A model generated the notes under the pieces. That model did no database searches and had not been told where the DNA came from. It saw only the letters and a program-made list of their open reading frames with translations. 64,000 nucleotides of DNA from CBDCFL01 sp965216135 (GTDB lineage Bacteria; Pseudomonadota; Alphaproteobacteria; Rhodobacterales; Rhodobacteraceae), in the NCBI GenBank assembly GCA_965216135.1, contig CBDCFL010000023.1, forward strand, positions 62,001-126,000, written 5' to 3'. The position numbers and the translations under genes are program-made. Positions 48,084 through 57,644 of this stretch are shown one piece after another; positions within the stretch are counted from its first letter, which is position 1, and each line of letters begins with the position of its first letter.

Positions 48084-49022
48084 TCAGGGCTGGCCCGGGA
48101 AACCGGGAGCGGCGGGCGGCAGCGCGGCCTCGCGCAGGATCCACGCCCGGAACGCCCGCAGCTCGGGCCGCTGCCGCGAGGCGGCGGTGGTGATCAGGCA
48201 GCAGCGCTCGGGCGCCTCCTCCTGGCGGTCGAAGAGCGGCACCAGGACCCGCCGTTCGAGCTCGTGGGCAATCAGCATCGGACGGCCGATGGCGGCGCCG
48301 AGCCCGTTCGCCGCGGCCTGGACCAGCATCGAGTAGAGGCGGAAGCCGGAGGCCCGCGAGAGGTCCGGGGTGGGTGCGCCCTGGCGGGCGAACCAATAGG
48401 ACCAGTCAGCGTCCCAGCCGAGATCGTAGAGCAGCGGCCAGTTGCGCAGCTCGGCCGGGCCGCGGGGCTTGCCGCGCGCGGCCAGCAGCGCCGGGCTGCA
48501 CACCGGCAGCAGCGCCTCCTCGTAGAGGGTTTCTTCCAGCAGCGTGTCCTCGCGCCGGGTCAGCGGGCGCGGGGCGGAGGTCTCGCCCGAATAGGCGAGC
48601 CAGGCGTCGAAGTCGCGCCGCGCCGGGTCGACGCTCCGATGGTTGGTCTCGAACTCGATGGCGATGCCGGGATGGGCCGCCTTGAACGAGGCGAGCCGCG
48701 GCAGCAACCACTTCTCGGCCACCGCTTCGACCGAGACGATGCGCACCCGCCGGGGGGTGGAGCGCTGTTGCTCGGAGACGCCGTGGACCTCGGCCAGAAT
48801 GCGCTGCACCTCCTTGAGATAGGTCCGGCCGCGGCGGTTGAGGTGGACGCTGCGGCGCTTGCGCTCGAAGAGCTCGGCGCCCAGATGCTTCTCCAGGGTG
48901 CGGATGCGGTGGCCGACGGCGGCGGCGGTGACGCCGAGCTCCTTGCCGGCTAGCACGAAGCTCTGGTGGCGGGCGGCGGCCTCGAAGAAGCGCAGGCTGT
49001 CGAGTGGGGGCAGGTGGAGCAC
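48084..49022 (-). CDS. LysR-family transcriptional regulator (GcvA-like)
   Basis: The intact 312-aa protein has the N-terminal winged helix-turn-helix (LRFFEAAARHQSFVLAGKEL with GVTAAAVGHRIR) and a complete effector-binding domain (VSVEAVAEKWLLPRL, LVQAAANGLGAAIGRPMLIA). It converges with the D-cysteine desulfhydrase-type gene, leaving 42 bp between stop codons. A role in controlling that gene or a neighbour is an inference. GC content is very high. Confidence 0.9.
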   Translation of the reverse strand: MLHLPPLDSLRFFEAAARHQSFVLAGKELGVTAAAVGHRIRTLEKHLGAELFERKRRSVHLNRRGRTYLKEVQRILAEVHGVSEQQRSTPRRVRIVSVEAVAEKWLLPRLASFKAAHPGIAIEFETNHRSVDPARRDFDAWLAYSGETSAPRPLTRREDTLLEETLYEEALLPVCSPALLAARGKPRGPAELRNWPLLYDLGWDADWSYWFARQGAPTPDLSRASGFRLYSMLVQAAANGLGAAIGRPMLIAHELERRVLVPLFDRQEEAPERCCLITTAASRQRPELRAFRAWILREAALPPAAPGFPGQP

Positions 49023-49126
49023 GGCGAAAATCCAAAAGAGCCCGTTGGTAAAATGTGATTATGTCATCTCACATCCGCGCGGTACAGGCAAGGTGGGGTG
49101 CCCGGCGGAGCGGCGGGACGCTGGCC

Positions 49127-49414
49127 CTAACGGCCGCGGAAGCGCCTGCGGTCGCCGTGTCGCTCGGTGGTCTCGTGGATGTCGAGGAGGATGCGCCGAA
49201 CCTCCTCGTAATAGGCGCGGCCGCGTCGGTTGAGGAGCACGCTGCGGCGCCTTCGCTCGAAGAGCTCGGCGCCAAGATGGCTTTCCAGCATGCGGATGCG
49301 GTGGCCGACGGCGGGCGGGGTGACGCCGAGCTCTTCGGCGGCGCGGAGGAAGCTCCGGTGGCGGGCGGCGGCCTCGAAGAAGCGCAGGCAGTCGAGAGGC
49401 GGCAGAGGAATCAC
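49127..49414 (-). pseudogene. LysR-type regulator, N-terminal DNA-binding fragment
   Basis: A GTG start followed by IPLPPLDCLRFFEAAARHRS begins a LysR winged helix domain (LGVTPPAVGHRIRMLESHLG) that resembles the neighbour at 48084 but is not the same. The frame ends after about 95 residues (TERHGDRRRFRGR), before the effector domain. It lies on the same strand and upstream of the C-terminal LysR remnant at 46204. Confidence 0.75.
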
Positions 49415-49489
49415 GAATCGGGACGCCGGGAACCGTGGGGTTGGGAAGAGATAAACACATACTTCGTAATTGCACAAATACAGCTTTCT

Positions 49490-50083
49490 CTAATGACCTC
49501 CCGGGGAAGTCGCGCCGCACTCGACCCCAAAGTGCGCGTGATCTTTCAGGTGATCGGGAAAGCTCTGCCATAGCGCGGCATCGTCGTCACTAAATCCGCC
49601 ACTGCACCACAGGCAGATGTCGGTGTGACGGGCGGCCCCTGCGACCGAGATACGCCGTTCCTCGTTAGTGCTTCCGAGATTAAGTTCGCTCAGAGAAAGA
49701 TCGCGCAACATATCGATCGGCGCCTTGACCACCACATGGGCTGCCGAACTGGCCGCCGCGCATGTCAGATCCGGCTCGGTAAGCACATTCGTGGTGCCAT
49801 CAGCAAGCGTTGTCTGGATTTCGTACTGCGCGCCGTGCCGCAGGGTCAGTGACGGTATCGAAACACCGGCAGGTACCACAACTTGGCCAGTCAACATATT
49901 GAGAAGTTGAGATTTTCCGGCGTCGGTGGGGCCAACAATCGAAACCCGGACTGGGGCCCGGATGCGGCGCAGGATTTGCGTGCCAAAATGACGCGCCCGA
50001 TCTGCCAGCGCGTCGCGCTGCAGGAATGCCGACAGCCGGGAAATGACATTTGCGTCGCAACTTATGTGGGACTCAGCGTTCAT
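49490..50083 (-). pseudogene. Dynamin/Era-like P-loop GTPase, C-terminus missing
   Basis: The first 185 or so residues include a Walker A/G1 loop VSIVGPTDAGKSQLLNMLTG near residue 50 and a TDICLWCSGGF block before the expected G4 motif. The frame then runs into the GC-rich block (after DHLKDHAHF), so NKxD and the membrane or effector part are absent. Its ATG overlaps the phosphatase stop by 4 bp, making it the fourth gene of the kinase/FHA/phosphatase operon. In such a place it may be a phosphorylation-controlled effector, which is inference. Confidence 0.75.
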
Positions 50084-51008
50084 TTTTTAGCAACGTCAGC
50101 GTTTTTGGGCCGCGCCCGTTTGCGGTCTTGGGCAATCGGCATGGGCACGATCTCGGCCGTGCGACGGCGACCGCCCTTGCCTTTGGTCCGCGTGTTCGAG
50201 AGTTCTTTCACCTCACGGACCTGAATGATGCATATCGACGCATTGTCTTGTGTCGGTTCATCGCACTCGGCGAGCCGGTCCATCAAAGCCTCTGAAATCT
50301 CGGCGCTTGAGCGCCCCTCGCATGAGGCGATCACATCGGCAATATCGTCATCACTCAGCGTTTGCAGACCGTCGCTTGCGGCCAAAACAATATCGCCGAC
50401 CTGCATATTGCCAGCGGCACGTCCGGGCAATCGATCTTCTCGATCCCGCCGCCGATCAGCACAGAAGTCAGGCAATTCCGGTCGGGATGATTGGCCCCGA
50501 TTTCGGCTGTTATCAGCCCGGCGTCGACCATCAGATCAATTTGCGGTGCCAACGAGTGATCCTCGTTCAACCGCTCTAACGTGCCGTCACGCATCAGAAA
50601 TAGCGGCGAATCCCCGACAGAAATCCAATACAAACGGTCTCGCAGAATGACCGGCGCTACGAGCGTGGCGCCCATGCCGGTTGTATCGGGATGCGATCTG
50701 GTGTGGGCGCGCATACAGTCATTTGCGGCCATGGCGGCATCTTTCAGTATCTCGACCATCCCGGATTTGAGGGTGTCTACGTCGCCGGACTGAAATTTGA
50801 GTTCGCTGAACACTTCGGTCACAACGATCTTGCTGGCCACATCACCGGCCGCATGACCGCCCATGCCATCCGACAGGACAGCAAACCCCAACTCGCCACC
50901 GTGCGGAAAATCGGTGGCCAGCGCGTCCTCCTGGTAATCGCGCCGACCCTTAGTCAGGGCCTTGGCAACGTCATAGTGCAGCTTAGGCGATGGCTGCTTG
51001 TTCGACAT
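50080..51008 (-). pseudogene. PP2C-family protein phosphatase with a frameshift
   Basis: Motifs of a metal-dependent PP2C phosphatase run in order: KGRRDYQEDA, VLSDGMGGHAAGD, GMGATLVAPV, VGDSPLFLMRDG, and, in the other frame, VGDIVLAASDGLQTLSDDD and TQDNASICIIQV. Near 50405-50412 one base is missing (PLAI/MQVGD junction), so the catalytic metal aspartates are split between two frames. It would remove phosphates placed by the Ser/Thr kinase encoded upstream. The start MSNKQPSP lies within the last bases of the FHA gene and the end overlaps the GTPase start. Confidence 0.88.
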
Positions 51009-51286
51009 CATCGCCACCCTTTTCTACCCAACTGAATCCTTGGTCGCACAGCGCGACGAAACGCAATGTCGTCTCGCCGATGCGGATCTGATCTCCATTT
51101 TGCAACGACTCGGTGCTCAAGACCGGTGTGCCGTTTAGGCGCACGATGTTTGACTTGCCTCCCTGGCCAAGGAAAAACCGATTTTGTTCATCATCATAAG
51201 CAATTGCAGCGTGATTTTCACGCGAAACCGCAGTGTCGCCGAAATCCAGCCGAACCGCCTGGCCTTCGCCACGACCGATCTGGGTG

Positions 51287-52449
51287 ATACCAACGGCATC
51301 AATTTCTGACTCTGTGGGGATTCCCAAATCGGTTTTGATCTGATTCAAGGTTGGCAAAGGAGGATCGCCATGCCAGCCAGTGTTCCGCTTCGTCGCGACT
51401 TTGATGCCCGCCACCTTCGTAAACTCGCCAGCCGTTGCAAGGATGCCCGGCAGAGCCGCCGTCTGTTGTCTCTTGCGGCGGTCTACGATGGCATGCGCCG
51501 TGGAGAGGCCGCAAGGATCGGTGGGATGGATCGCCAAACCCTGCGGGACTGGGTTCACCGGTTCAACGAAGAGGGACCGGATGGCCTCACCAACCGCAAG
51601 GGCGCGGGCCGGACGCGCTACCTGAGCGATGTCCAGATGAAAGAACTTGGCGAGATTGTCGAGACCGGCCCCGACCCGGCGGTGGACGGGGTTGTCCGCT
51701 GGCGGCGGATCGACCTGAAGCGGGTGATCGAGGCGCGCTTTGGCGTCATCTATTCCGAGCGCGGGATATCCAGACTGCTTGGCGAACTGGGCTTTGCCCA
51801 TATCAGCGCCCGCCCGCAGCATCCCAGGCAGGATAAGCGGATCATCGAGGCGTTTAAAAAAAACTTCGCCGACACGCTCCAGGTGCATATAGCTGACCTG
51901 CCAGCGGGAACGCCGGTGGAGATCTGGTTCCAGGACGAAGCACGCCTTGGCCAGAAGAATGGCCTGACGCGCCTGTGGGCGAGAAAGGGCACGCGCCCCC
52001 GCCAGCCGGCCGATCAGCGCTATCACAACGCCTATCTGTTCGGCGCCATCTGTCCGGCTCACGGCAAGGGGGCGGCGCTCATGCTGCCTTGGGCGGACGC
52101 GCAAGCCATGCAGATGCATCTCGACGAGATCAGCCGCCACGTCGCCCGAAAGGCCCATGCGGTTGTGCTGATGGATCGGGCCGGATGGCACACCACCGGC
52201 AAACTCAAAGTCCCGAAGAACCTCACCATCATCCTGCTGCCATCGCGCGCTCCGGAACTGAACCCGGTGGAAAATATCTGGCAGTACTTGCGCGCCAATT
52301 GGCTCTCCAACCGCGTGTTCGAAGACTACAATGCCATCGTCGATGCTGGATGCGAAGCTTGGAAAAAGCTCATCGCACAGCCCGAAACCATCACATCAAT
52401 CGGAATGCGAAAATGGGCCCATATCGGTCAATGTTAAATGCCGCTGGTA
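51287..52449 (+). mobile_element. IS630-family element type B, copy 3
   Basis: 1163 bp inside the FHA domain coding sequence. The flanking duplication is TG (51285-51286 and 52450-52451) rather than the usual TA, yet the host frame joins perfectly without it. Confidence 0.9.
51370..52437 (+). CDS. I IS630-family transposase, type B (copy 3)
   Basis: The 355-aa transposase has all three DDE blocks and shares the AWKKL variant with copy 2. One silent difference (GACCCG for GATCCG, near codon 102) separates it from the other copies. It is intact and lies opposite to the host operon. Confidence 0.93.
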   Translation: MPASVPLRRDFDARHLRKLASRCKDARQSRRLLSLAAVYDGMRRGEAARIGGMDRQTLRDWVHRFNEEGPDGLTNRKGAGRTRYLSDVQMKELGEIVETGPDPAVDGVVRWRRIDLKRVIEARFGVIYSERGISRLLGELGFAHISARPQHPRQDKRIIEAFKKNFADTLQVHIADLPAGTPVEIWFQDEARLGQKNGLTRLWARKGTRPRQPADQRYHNAYLFGAICPAHGKGAALMLPWADAQAMQMHLDEISRHVARKAHAVVLMDRAGWHTTGKLKVPKNLTIILLPSRAPELNPVENIWQYLRANWLSNRVFEDYNAIVDAGCEAWKKLIAQPETITSIGMRKWAHIGQC

Positions 52450-55176
52450 TGACACCGGCACTGAGCGCAAATGTATGTCCGCAGCCAGGCCCGTCGATCA
52501 GCGCAAGCCAGCCAACCGGAAACAGCCCGCCGTCGCCAATTTGCGAGGGCGAGTTTGCGTTGTCAAACGGATCATTGCCTGCGTCGTCGTCATGCTGAAA
52601 CCCCAGCAGGCGTGTCTTAACCCGACCCGCCTGGCGGCGCGACCGGCCCATCGACGGCGGCGGCACCTGGACCACCTCTGCGGTTGGGGCCATGCTTTCA
52701 TCCGCCTCAGAGGCATCGGCTTCCTCTTGGCTCATCTCTATGCCGCCGACATCCGCAAGCGATACCGGCCGCTTGCCGTCTTCAACTGTTTCGGATTTGG
52801 GGCGGCGCGCGGCCTCCAATGCGGCACGCAACTCATCATGTGCAGAGCTCTTTGGGGCATCTTCGGCATCCCCATCTCCGACCGTGTCGTCGTGCTCCGG
52901 TGTTGCGGTTTGCTCAACGGTTTTTGTTGCCTCCGCGCTGATCTCTGGGGTCTGTTCGCCAGCCTCTGTCTGTTCCGGCTCGGTCGAGCCCTCCGGCTCA
53001 TGCGATAGATCACCGGGTTTCGGCATGTCCGTGTCATCTGCTCCCAGGGTTGGAACCTCCGTTTCAGCGTCGCGCGCAGCCTCGTCCACCACCGGCGTGC
53101 TTTCGTCGGCGGCAGGATCGGACGCCCAGTCAGTCGGCGCATCCGCGCCTTCACTGGCGTGCAGGTTGCGCGACCGAGTGAGGCGGGGTTTTTCGTAGCT
53201 TTCCAGATCGTCGCGATAATCGCTTGTCTCGGCTTGATTCGCCGAAGGGTCATGCCCGGCCATGTCTTGCAGGACCGGATCGGCGCGTGTGGCTTGCGCT
53301 GCGGCTTTCATCAAAGCGATGGCCTGGCGCCGCCGCGCGCCCTTGTCCTCGGCCATGATCGTATCGGTGGCGTCAAAAATTCGGTTGCCTTCGGCGGCGT
53401 CCTCAACCGGGCCCAATTGCCCGCGCGCGTGCGCCTGGCGATCCAGTTCCTCGTCCGAATGGATGTGCCGGACCGCTTGCATGGCGTTGCGGATTTCCTC
53501 GACCAGCGCTTCCTTATCAAGCTCCGACAGCTCCTGCGAATGCACGGCTTCAAGCGCTGCTGCTTCGATTTTCGCCGAATGCTCTTCGTCGTGGAACAGC
53601 GGGTCGTCGAACACCTCTTGTTCTTCTTCGGGGCTAAAGTCCTGGGGCACTACGTTTCTTGCTTCTTCGTCCACCGCCTCGGCCAGGGCGTCGTCGCTCA
53701 GGCCGATGTTCCATGCCTCAACTTCGTCGTCCTCCAGCTCTTCCATTTCGGGATTGTCGAAATCATCAAACCATTCGCCATCTGCCGGACCGTCGGCGTC
53801 GTCTCTATTTGTCGGCAGCGGACTTGCCGTTTCGATGCCCGACAGAATTTGCGAATCGGTTTTGGCTGTGTCGGCAACGGCGTCTGCGTCCCCGGTTTGA
53901 CTTGTATCAGCATCACCGGACGTATCGTCAGGCGTGCCGTTCGCGGTCTCGTTGCTTTCAAGCTCGGCCGCAAAATTCTCAAGATCTTCGGCTATTGCGC
54001 TTTCATCGACGGGTGCATCGGCGGCCTCTTTTATCTGTTGGGCGCGATCCACCAGCGGGCTTTCAAAGCCACCTTCTTCCATGTCACGGCGCAGCGTTTC
54101 TTCACCGAATTCGGCCTGTTCACGGCTGCTGGACCAGCTCTTGTTGGCGATCAGTTCTTTGATGAATTTCATGGCTTTGCCTTTCAGATATTCGGTGTAT
54201 CGGCGCGACTTGCGTGACGATTCTCGCCGCGATCGCGGCTAAAGAGTCGGGCAAGGAATGACCGCTTGCGCTTTGCCATTACCGGTTGATCGGGCATGGC
54301 GTTTTCGGGCAGGCGTTTCTTTTGATGGGCACCGGATGTTTTTAACTGTCCGGACGGGTTGCTTCCGGCGTGAATTGTCTCTGCGACGAGGGCCTGAATC
54401 GACGCCTCTATATTTTATTTTTGTCTTTTTCGGCTTTCACCAGAGCGGCTCTACGGCGCTTAACGGTGTCGATCATCCCGATCCAGGCATCTGCCGTCGC
54501 CAGACGGTCTTTTGGAAACGGGCACATGGCCTGGTCGATCGCCATCAGAAAATGCTCATCGAAAGTCCGGATATGATTGATCAGCGGCCGGTAAGGGTCT
54601 TCTTTTTCGGCCGCGATGGCCGCGACACGTTCCTGGCTGGTCGGCGGCGGTGCGCCGGTGATCAGATGGTAAAATGTCGCCGCCAGTGAATACAGGTCAG
54701 ACGCCGGCGTGTGATCGCTGCCGGCAATATAGAATTCCTGCGGCGAGTAGCCGTCCTTGACGACTTGAATTTGCGACAGCGCGCGGCTGGCGCGCGTCGC
54801 CTCTTCGCGGGCTGCGCCAAAATCGATCAGGACCGGGTTGCCGTTGGCCTGGATCAGGATGTTATCGGGCGATATATCGCGGTGAAGGACGTTGTTGTCG
54901 TGAATATATTTCACCGCGCTCAGGGATTTTTTGAGCACGCTGCGCACTTGATTGGGCGTCAGGCTGACTTTTGGGTCCTCGATGATTTCCAGCAATTCGC
55001 GCCCGCGCACGAAATCAAGCGCCATATAGGCGGTACCCTTGTCTTCAAAGACCTGATGGATGCCGACGATATTGGGGTGTTTGAGCGCCGAAAGCCGCCG
55101 CGCTTCCTGCCCGAACAGGCGCACGACCGAATTGAATTCCTTTTGGGCAGACCGATTGCGCGCGCGCACGGCGTTA

Positions 55177-56342
55177 TACCAACGGTCATTGATCAGAACC
55201 CATGCGCCCATTTGCGCATGCCGAGGGACATGATCTTCCATGGTTGGTCGATGAGGTTGTTCCAGGCTTGGCAGCACAGCGCGACGATGTCTTCGTAGGA
55301 TTTGAAGATCCGGTTCGACAACCAGTTGTCGCGCATGAATTGCCAGACATTCTCCACCGGGTTCAACTCGGGCGATCGTGGCGGCAGCGCCAGGACGGTG
55401 ATGTTGTCGGGGATCGCCAGCTTGGGCGTCAAGTGCCAACCGGCCTGATCGACGATCAGCACCGCATGGGCGCCGGGATCGACGGCGGCACTGATCTCGA
55501 TGAGGTGCGCCGCCATGGCGTCGGTGTCGCACCAGGGCATGACCAGCCCGGCGCCTTTCCTCTTCGCGGGACAGATCGCGCCGAAGATATAGGCCCATTC
55601 GGTGCGCTGGTCGCGGGGCACCCGCGGGCGCGTGCCACGTCTGGCCCATCGGCGTGTGAGCTTATTCTTCTGGCCGATGCGGGCTTCATCTTGCCACCAC
55701 AGCTCTATCTCGACGCCTTTCGGGAGCCTCGCCCGGATCTTCGCCAGTTCGGCGGGGAAGTTTTTTTTAAAAGCCTCGACGGCCAGCTCGTTTTGCGCGT
55801 AGTGGCGCGGCCGCGCCGAGATCTTGGCGAAGCCGAGCGCCTTCAACTCGCGCCCGACCGTGGTCTCGTCGAGCGAGATGGCGAACGTCTCCAAGAGCCA
55901 CCGCGCCAGGTCCTTGCGCCGCCAGCGCACGACGCCGTCCACCGCCGGGACCGGGCCGGCCTCAACAACCTCCGCCAGTGCGCGGCGGTGATCGGCGTTG
56001 AGCTTCGAGGGTGCGCCCGGTGACTTCCCATCGACCAGCCCGTCCGGTCCGCGGGCGTTGAAGCGCAGCACCCAGTCGCGAATGATCTGCAGACCGACGC
56101 CGCCGATCCGCGACGCATCCGTCCTGCTGCCACCATCGTAGACCTCGGCCAACGCCAGCAGACGACGGCTCTGGGTCGCGTCCCTGGTCCTCTTCGCGAG
56201 GCACCGCAGTGAGACGCTGTCAAAATCGTTCCGTAAGTCGATAGGCGCTGCCATGGCGAACCTCATTGGTTCACCACATTGAGTCAGAGATCGGACCGCT
56301 TGGGAATCCCCAACGTGAGTCAGGCATTCCGCTCGGTGGTAT
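55177..56342 (-). mobile_element. IS630-family element type A, copy 2
   Basis: 1166 bp, one base longer than copy 1 because it lacks the frameshift. TA flanks the left end (55175-55176) but the right flank is TT, and the kinase frame across the joint is out by one base, so a few host bases were lost at the right end. Confidence 0.88.
55193..56254 (-). CDS. IS630-family transposase, type A, intact
   Basis: The 353-aa product has WWQDEARIGQ, IVDQAGWH and LNPVENVWQFMR. It starts MAAPIDLRNDFDS behind TGAGG. Like type B it contains a TTTTA8 run in the middle (AFKKNFPAEL). Confidence 0.92.
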   Translation of the reverse strand: MAAPIDLRNDFDSVSLRCLAKRTRDATQSRRLLALAEVYDGGSRTDASRIGGVGLQIIRDWVLRFNARGPDGLVDGKSPGAPSKLNADHRRALAEVVEAGPVPAVDGVVRWRRKDLARWLLETFAISLDETTVGRELKALGFAKISARPRHYAQNELAVEAFKKNFPAELAKIRARLPKGVEIELWWQDEARIGQKNKLTRRWARRGTRPRVPRDQRTEWAYIFGAICPAKRKGAGLVMPWCDTDAMAAHLIEISAAVDPGAHAVLIVDQAGWHLTPKLAIPDNITVLALPPRSPELNPVENVWQFMRDNWLSNRIFKSYEDIVALCCQAWNNLIDQPWKIMSLGMRKWAHGF

Positions 56343-56373
56343 TTCGCGACCGGCAGCACATCGAGCTTGGGTA

Positions 56374-57536
56374 ATACCAACGGCATCAATTTCTGACTCT
56401 GTGGGGATTCCCAAATCGGTTTTGATCTGATTCAAGGTTGGCAAAGGAGGATCGCCATGCCAGCCAGTGTTCCGCTTCGTCGCGACTTTGATGCCCGCCA
56501 CCTTCGTAAACTCGCCAGCCGTTGCAAGGATGCCCGGCAGAGCCGCCGTCTGTTGTCTCTTGCGGCGGTCTACGATGGCATGCGCCGTGGAGAGGCCGCA
56601 AGGATCGGTGGGATGGATCGCCAAACCCTGCGGGACTGGGTTCACCGGTTCAACGAAGAGGGACCGGATGGCCTCACCAACCGCAAGGGCGCGGGCCGGA
56701 CGCGCTACCTGAGCGATGTCCAGATGAAAGAACTTGGCGAGATTGTCGAGACCGGCCCCGATCCGGCGGTGGACGGGGTTGTCCGCTGGCGGCGGATCGA
56801 CCTGAAGCGGGTGATCGAGGCGCGCTTTGGCGTCATCTATTCCGAGCGCGGGATATCCAGACTGCTTGGCGAACTGGGCTTTGCCCATATCAGCGCCCGC
56901 CCGCAGCATCCCAGGCAGGATAAGCGGATCATCGAGGCGTTTAAAAAAAACTTCGCCGACACGCTCCAGGTGCATATAGCTGACCTGCCAGCGGGAACGC
57001 CGGTGGAGATCTGGTTCCAGGACGAAGCACGCCTTGGCCAGAAGAATGGCCTGACGCGCCTGTGGGCGAGAAAGGGCACGCGCCCCCGCCAGCCGGCCGA
57101 TCAGCGCTATCACAACGCCTATCTGTTCGGCGCCATCTGTCCGGCTCACGGCAAGGGGGCGGCGCTCATGCTGCCTTGGGCGGACGCGCAAGCCATGCAG
57201 ATGCATCTCGACGAGATCAGCCGCCACGTCGCCCGAAAGGCCCATGCGGTTGTGCTGATGGATCGGGCCGGATGGCACACCACCGGCAAACTCAAAGTCC
57301 CGAAGAACCTCACCATCATCCTGCTGCCATCGCGCGCTCCGGAACTGAACCCGGTGGAAAATATCTGGCAGTACTTGCGCGCCAATTGGCTCTCCAACCG
57401 CGTGTTCGAAGACTACAATGCCATCGTCGATGCTGGATGCGAAGCTTGGAACAAGCTCATCGCACAGCCCGAAACCATCACATCAATCGGAATGCGAAAA
57501 TGGGCCCATATCGGTCAATGTTAAATGCCGCTGGTA
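56374..57536 (+). mobile_element. IS630-family element type B, copy 4
   Basis: 1163 bp with TA duplicated at 56372-56373 and 57537-57538. It is inserted in the kinase gene, only 31 bp from the type A copy. Confidence 0.92.
56457..57524 (+). CDS. IS630-family transposase, type B (copy 4)
   Basis: The 355-aa transposase matches copy 1, including AWNKL near the C-terminus. It is intact. Confidence 0.93.
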   Translation: MPASVPLRRDFDARHLRKLASRCKDARQSRRLLSLAAVYDGMRRGEAARIGGMDRQTLRDWVHRFNEEGPDGLTNRKGAGRTRYLSDVQMKELGEIVETGPDPAVDGVVRWRRIDLKRVIEARFGVIYSERGISRLLGELGFAHISARPQHPRQDKRIIEAFKKNFADTLQVHIADLPAGTPVEIWFQDEARLGQKNGLTRLWARKGTRPRQPADQRYHNAYLFGAICPAHGKGAALMLPWADAQAMQMHLDEISRHVARKAHAVVLMDRAGWHTTGKLKVPKNLTIILLPSRAPELNPVENIWQYLRANWLSNRVFEDYNAIVDAGCEAWNKLIAQPETITSIGMRKWAHIGQC

Positions 57537-57644
57537 TAACATTCTTTTAATACGACTTTGCGGTCTAGGCTGTCGCGCGCCAGATAGGTCACACCGAAGC
57601 CGCCTGCATTCAGGAAACCTTCAATTTCGTACTGACCTTGCAAC

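Larger units (their letters stand above)
50983..54172 (-). pseudogene. Acidic FHA-domain protein, split by IS630
   Basis: Removing the IS630 element and one copy of the 2-bp duplication gives exactly 675 codons (674 aa). Residues 1 to about 560 are acidic and low-complexity, rich in Asp, Glu, Ala and Ser, beginning MKFIKELIANKSWSSSREQA. The C-terminal 115 residues form an FHA domain: VGWLALIDGPGCGHTFALSA, then after the IS TQIGRGEGQAVRLDFGDTAV with SREN and RLNGTPV. FHA domains bind phosphothreonine, so it is the likely reader and substrate of the adjacent kinase. It starts 11 bp after the restored kinase stop and overlaps the phosphatase start by 26 bp. Confidence 0.88.

Noticed and set aside
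38109..57536. Composite transposon made by IS630 type B copies
   Set aside because: Each copy has its own 2-bp duplication and restores a different host gene on removal, so they inserted separately.
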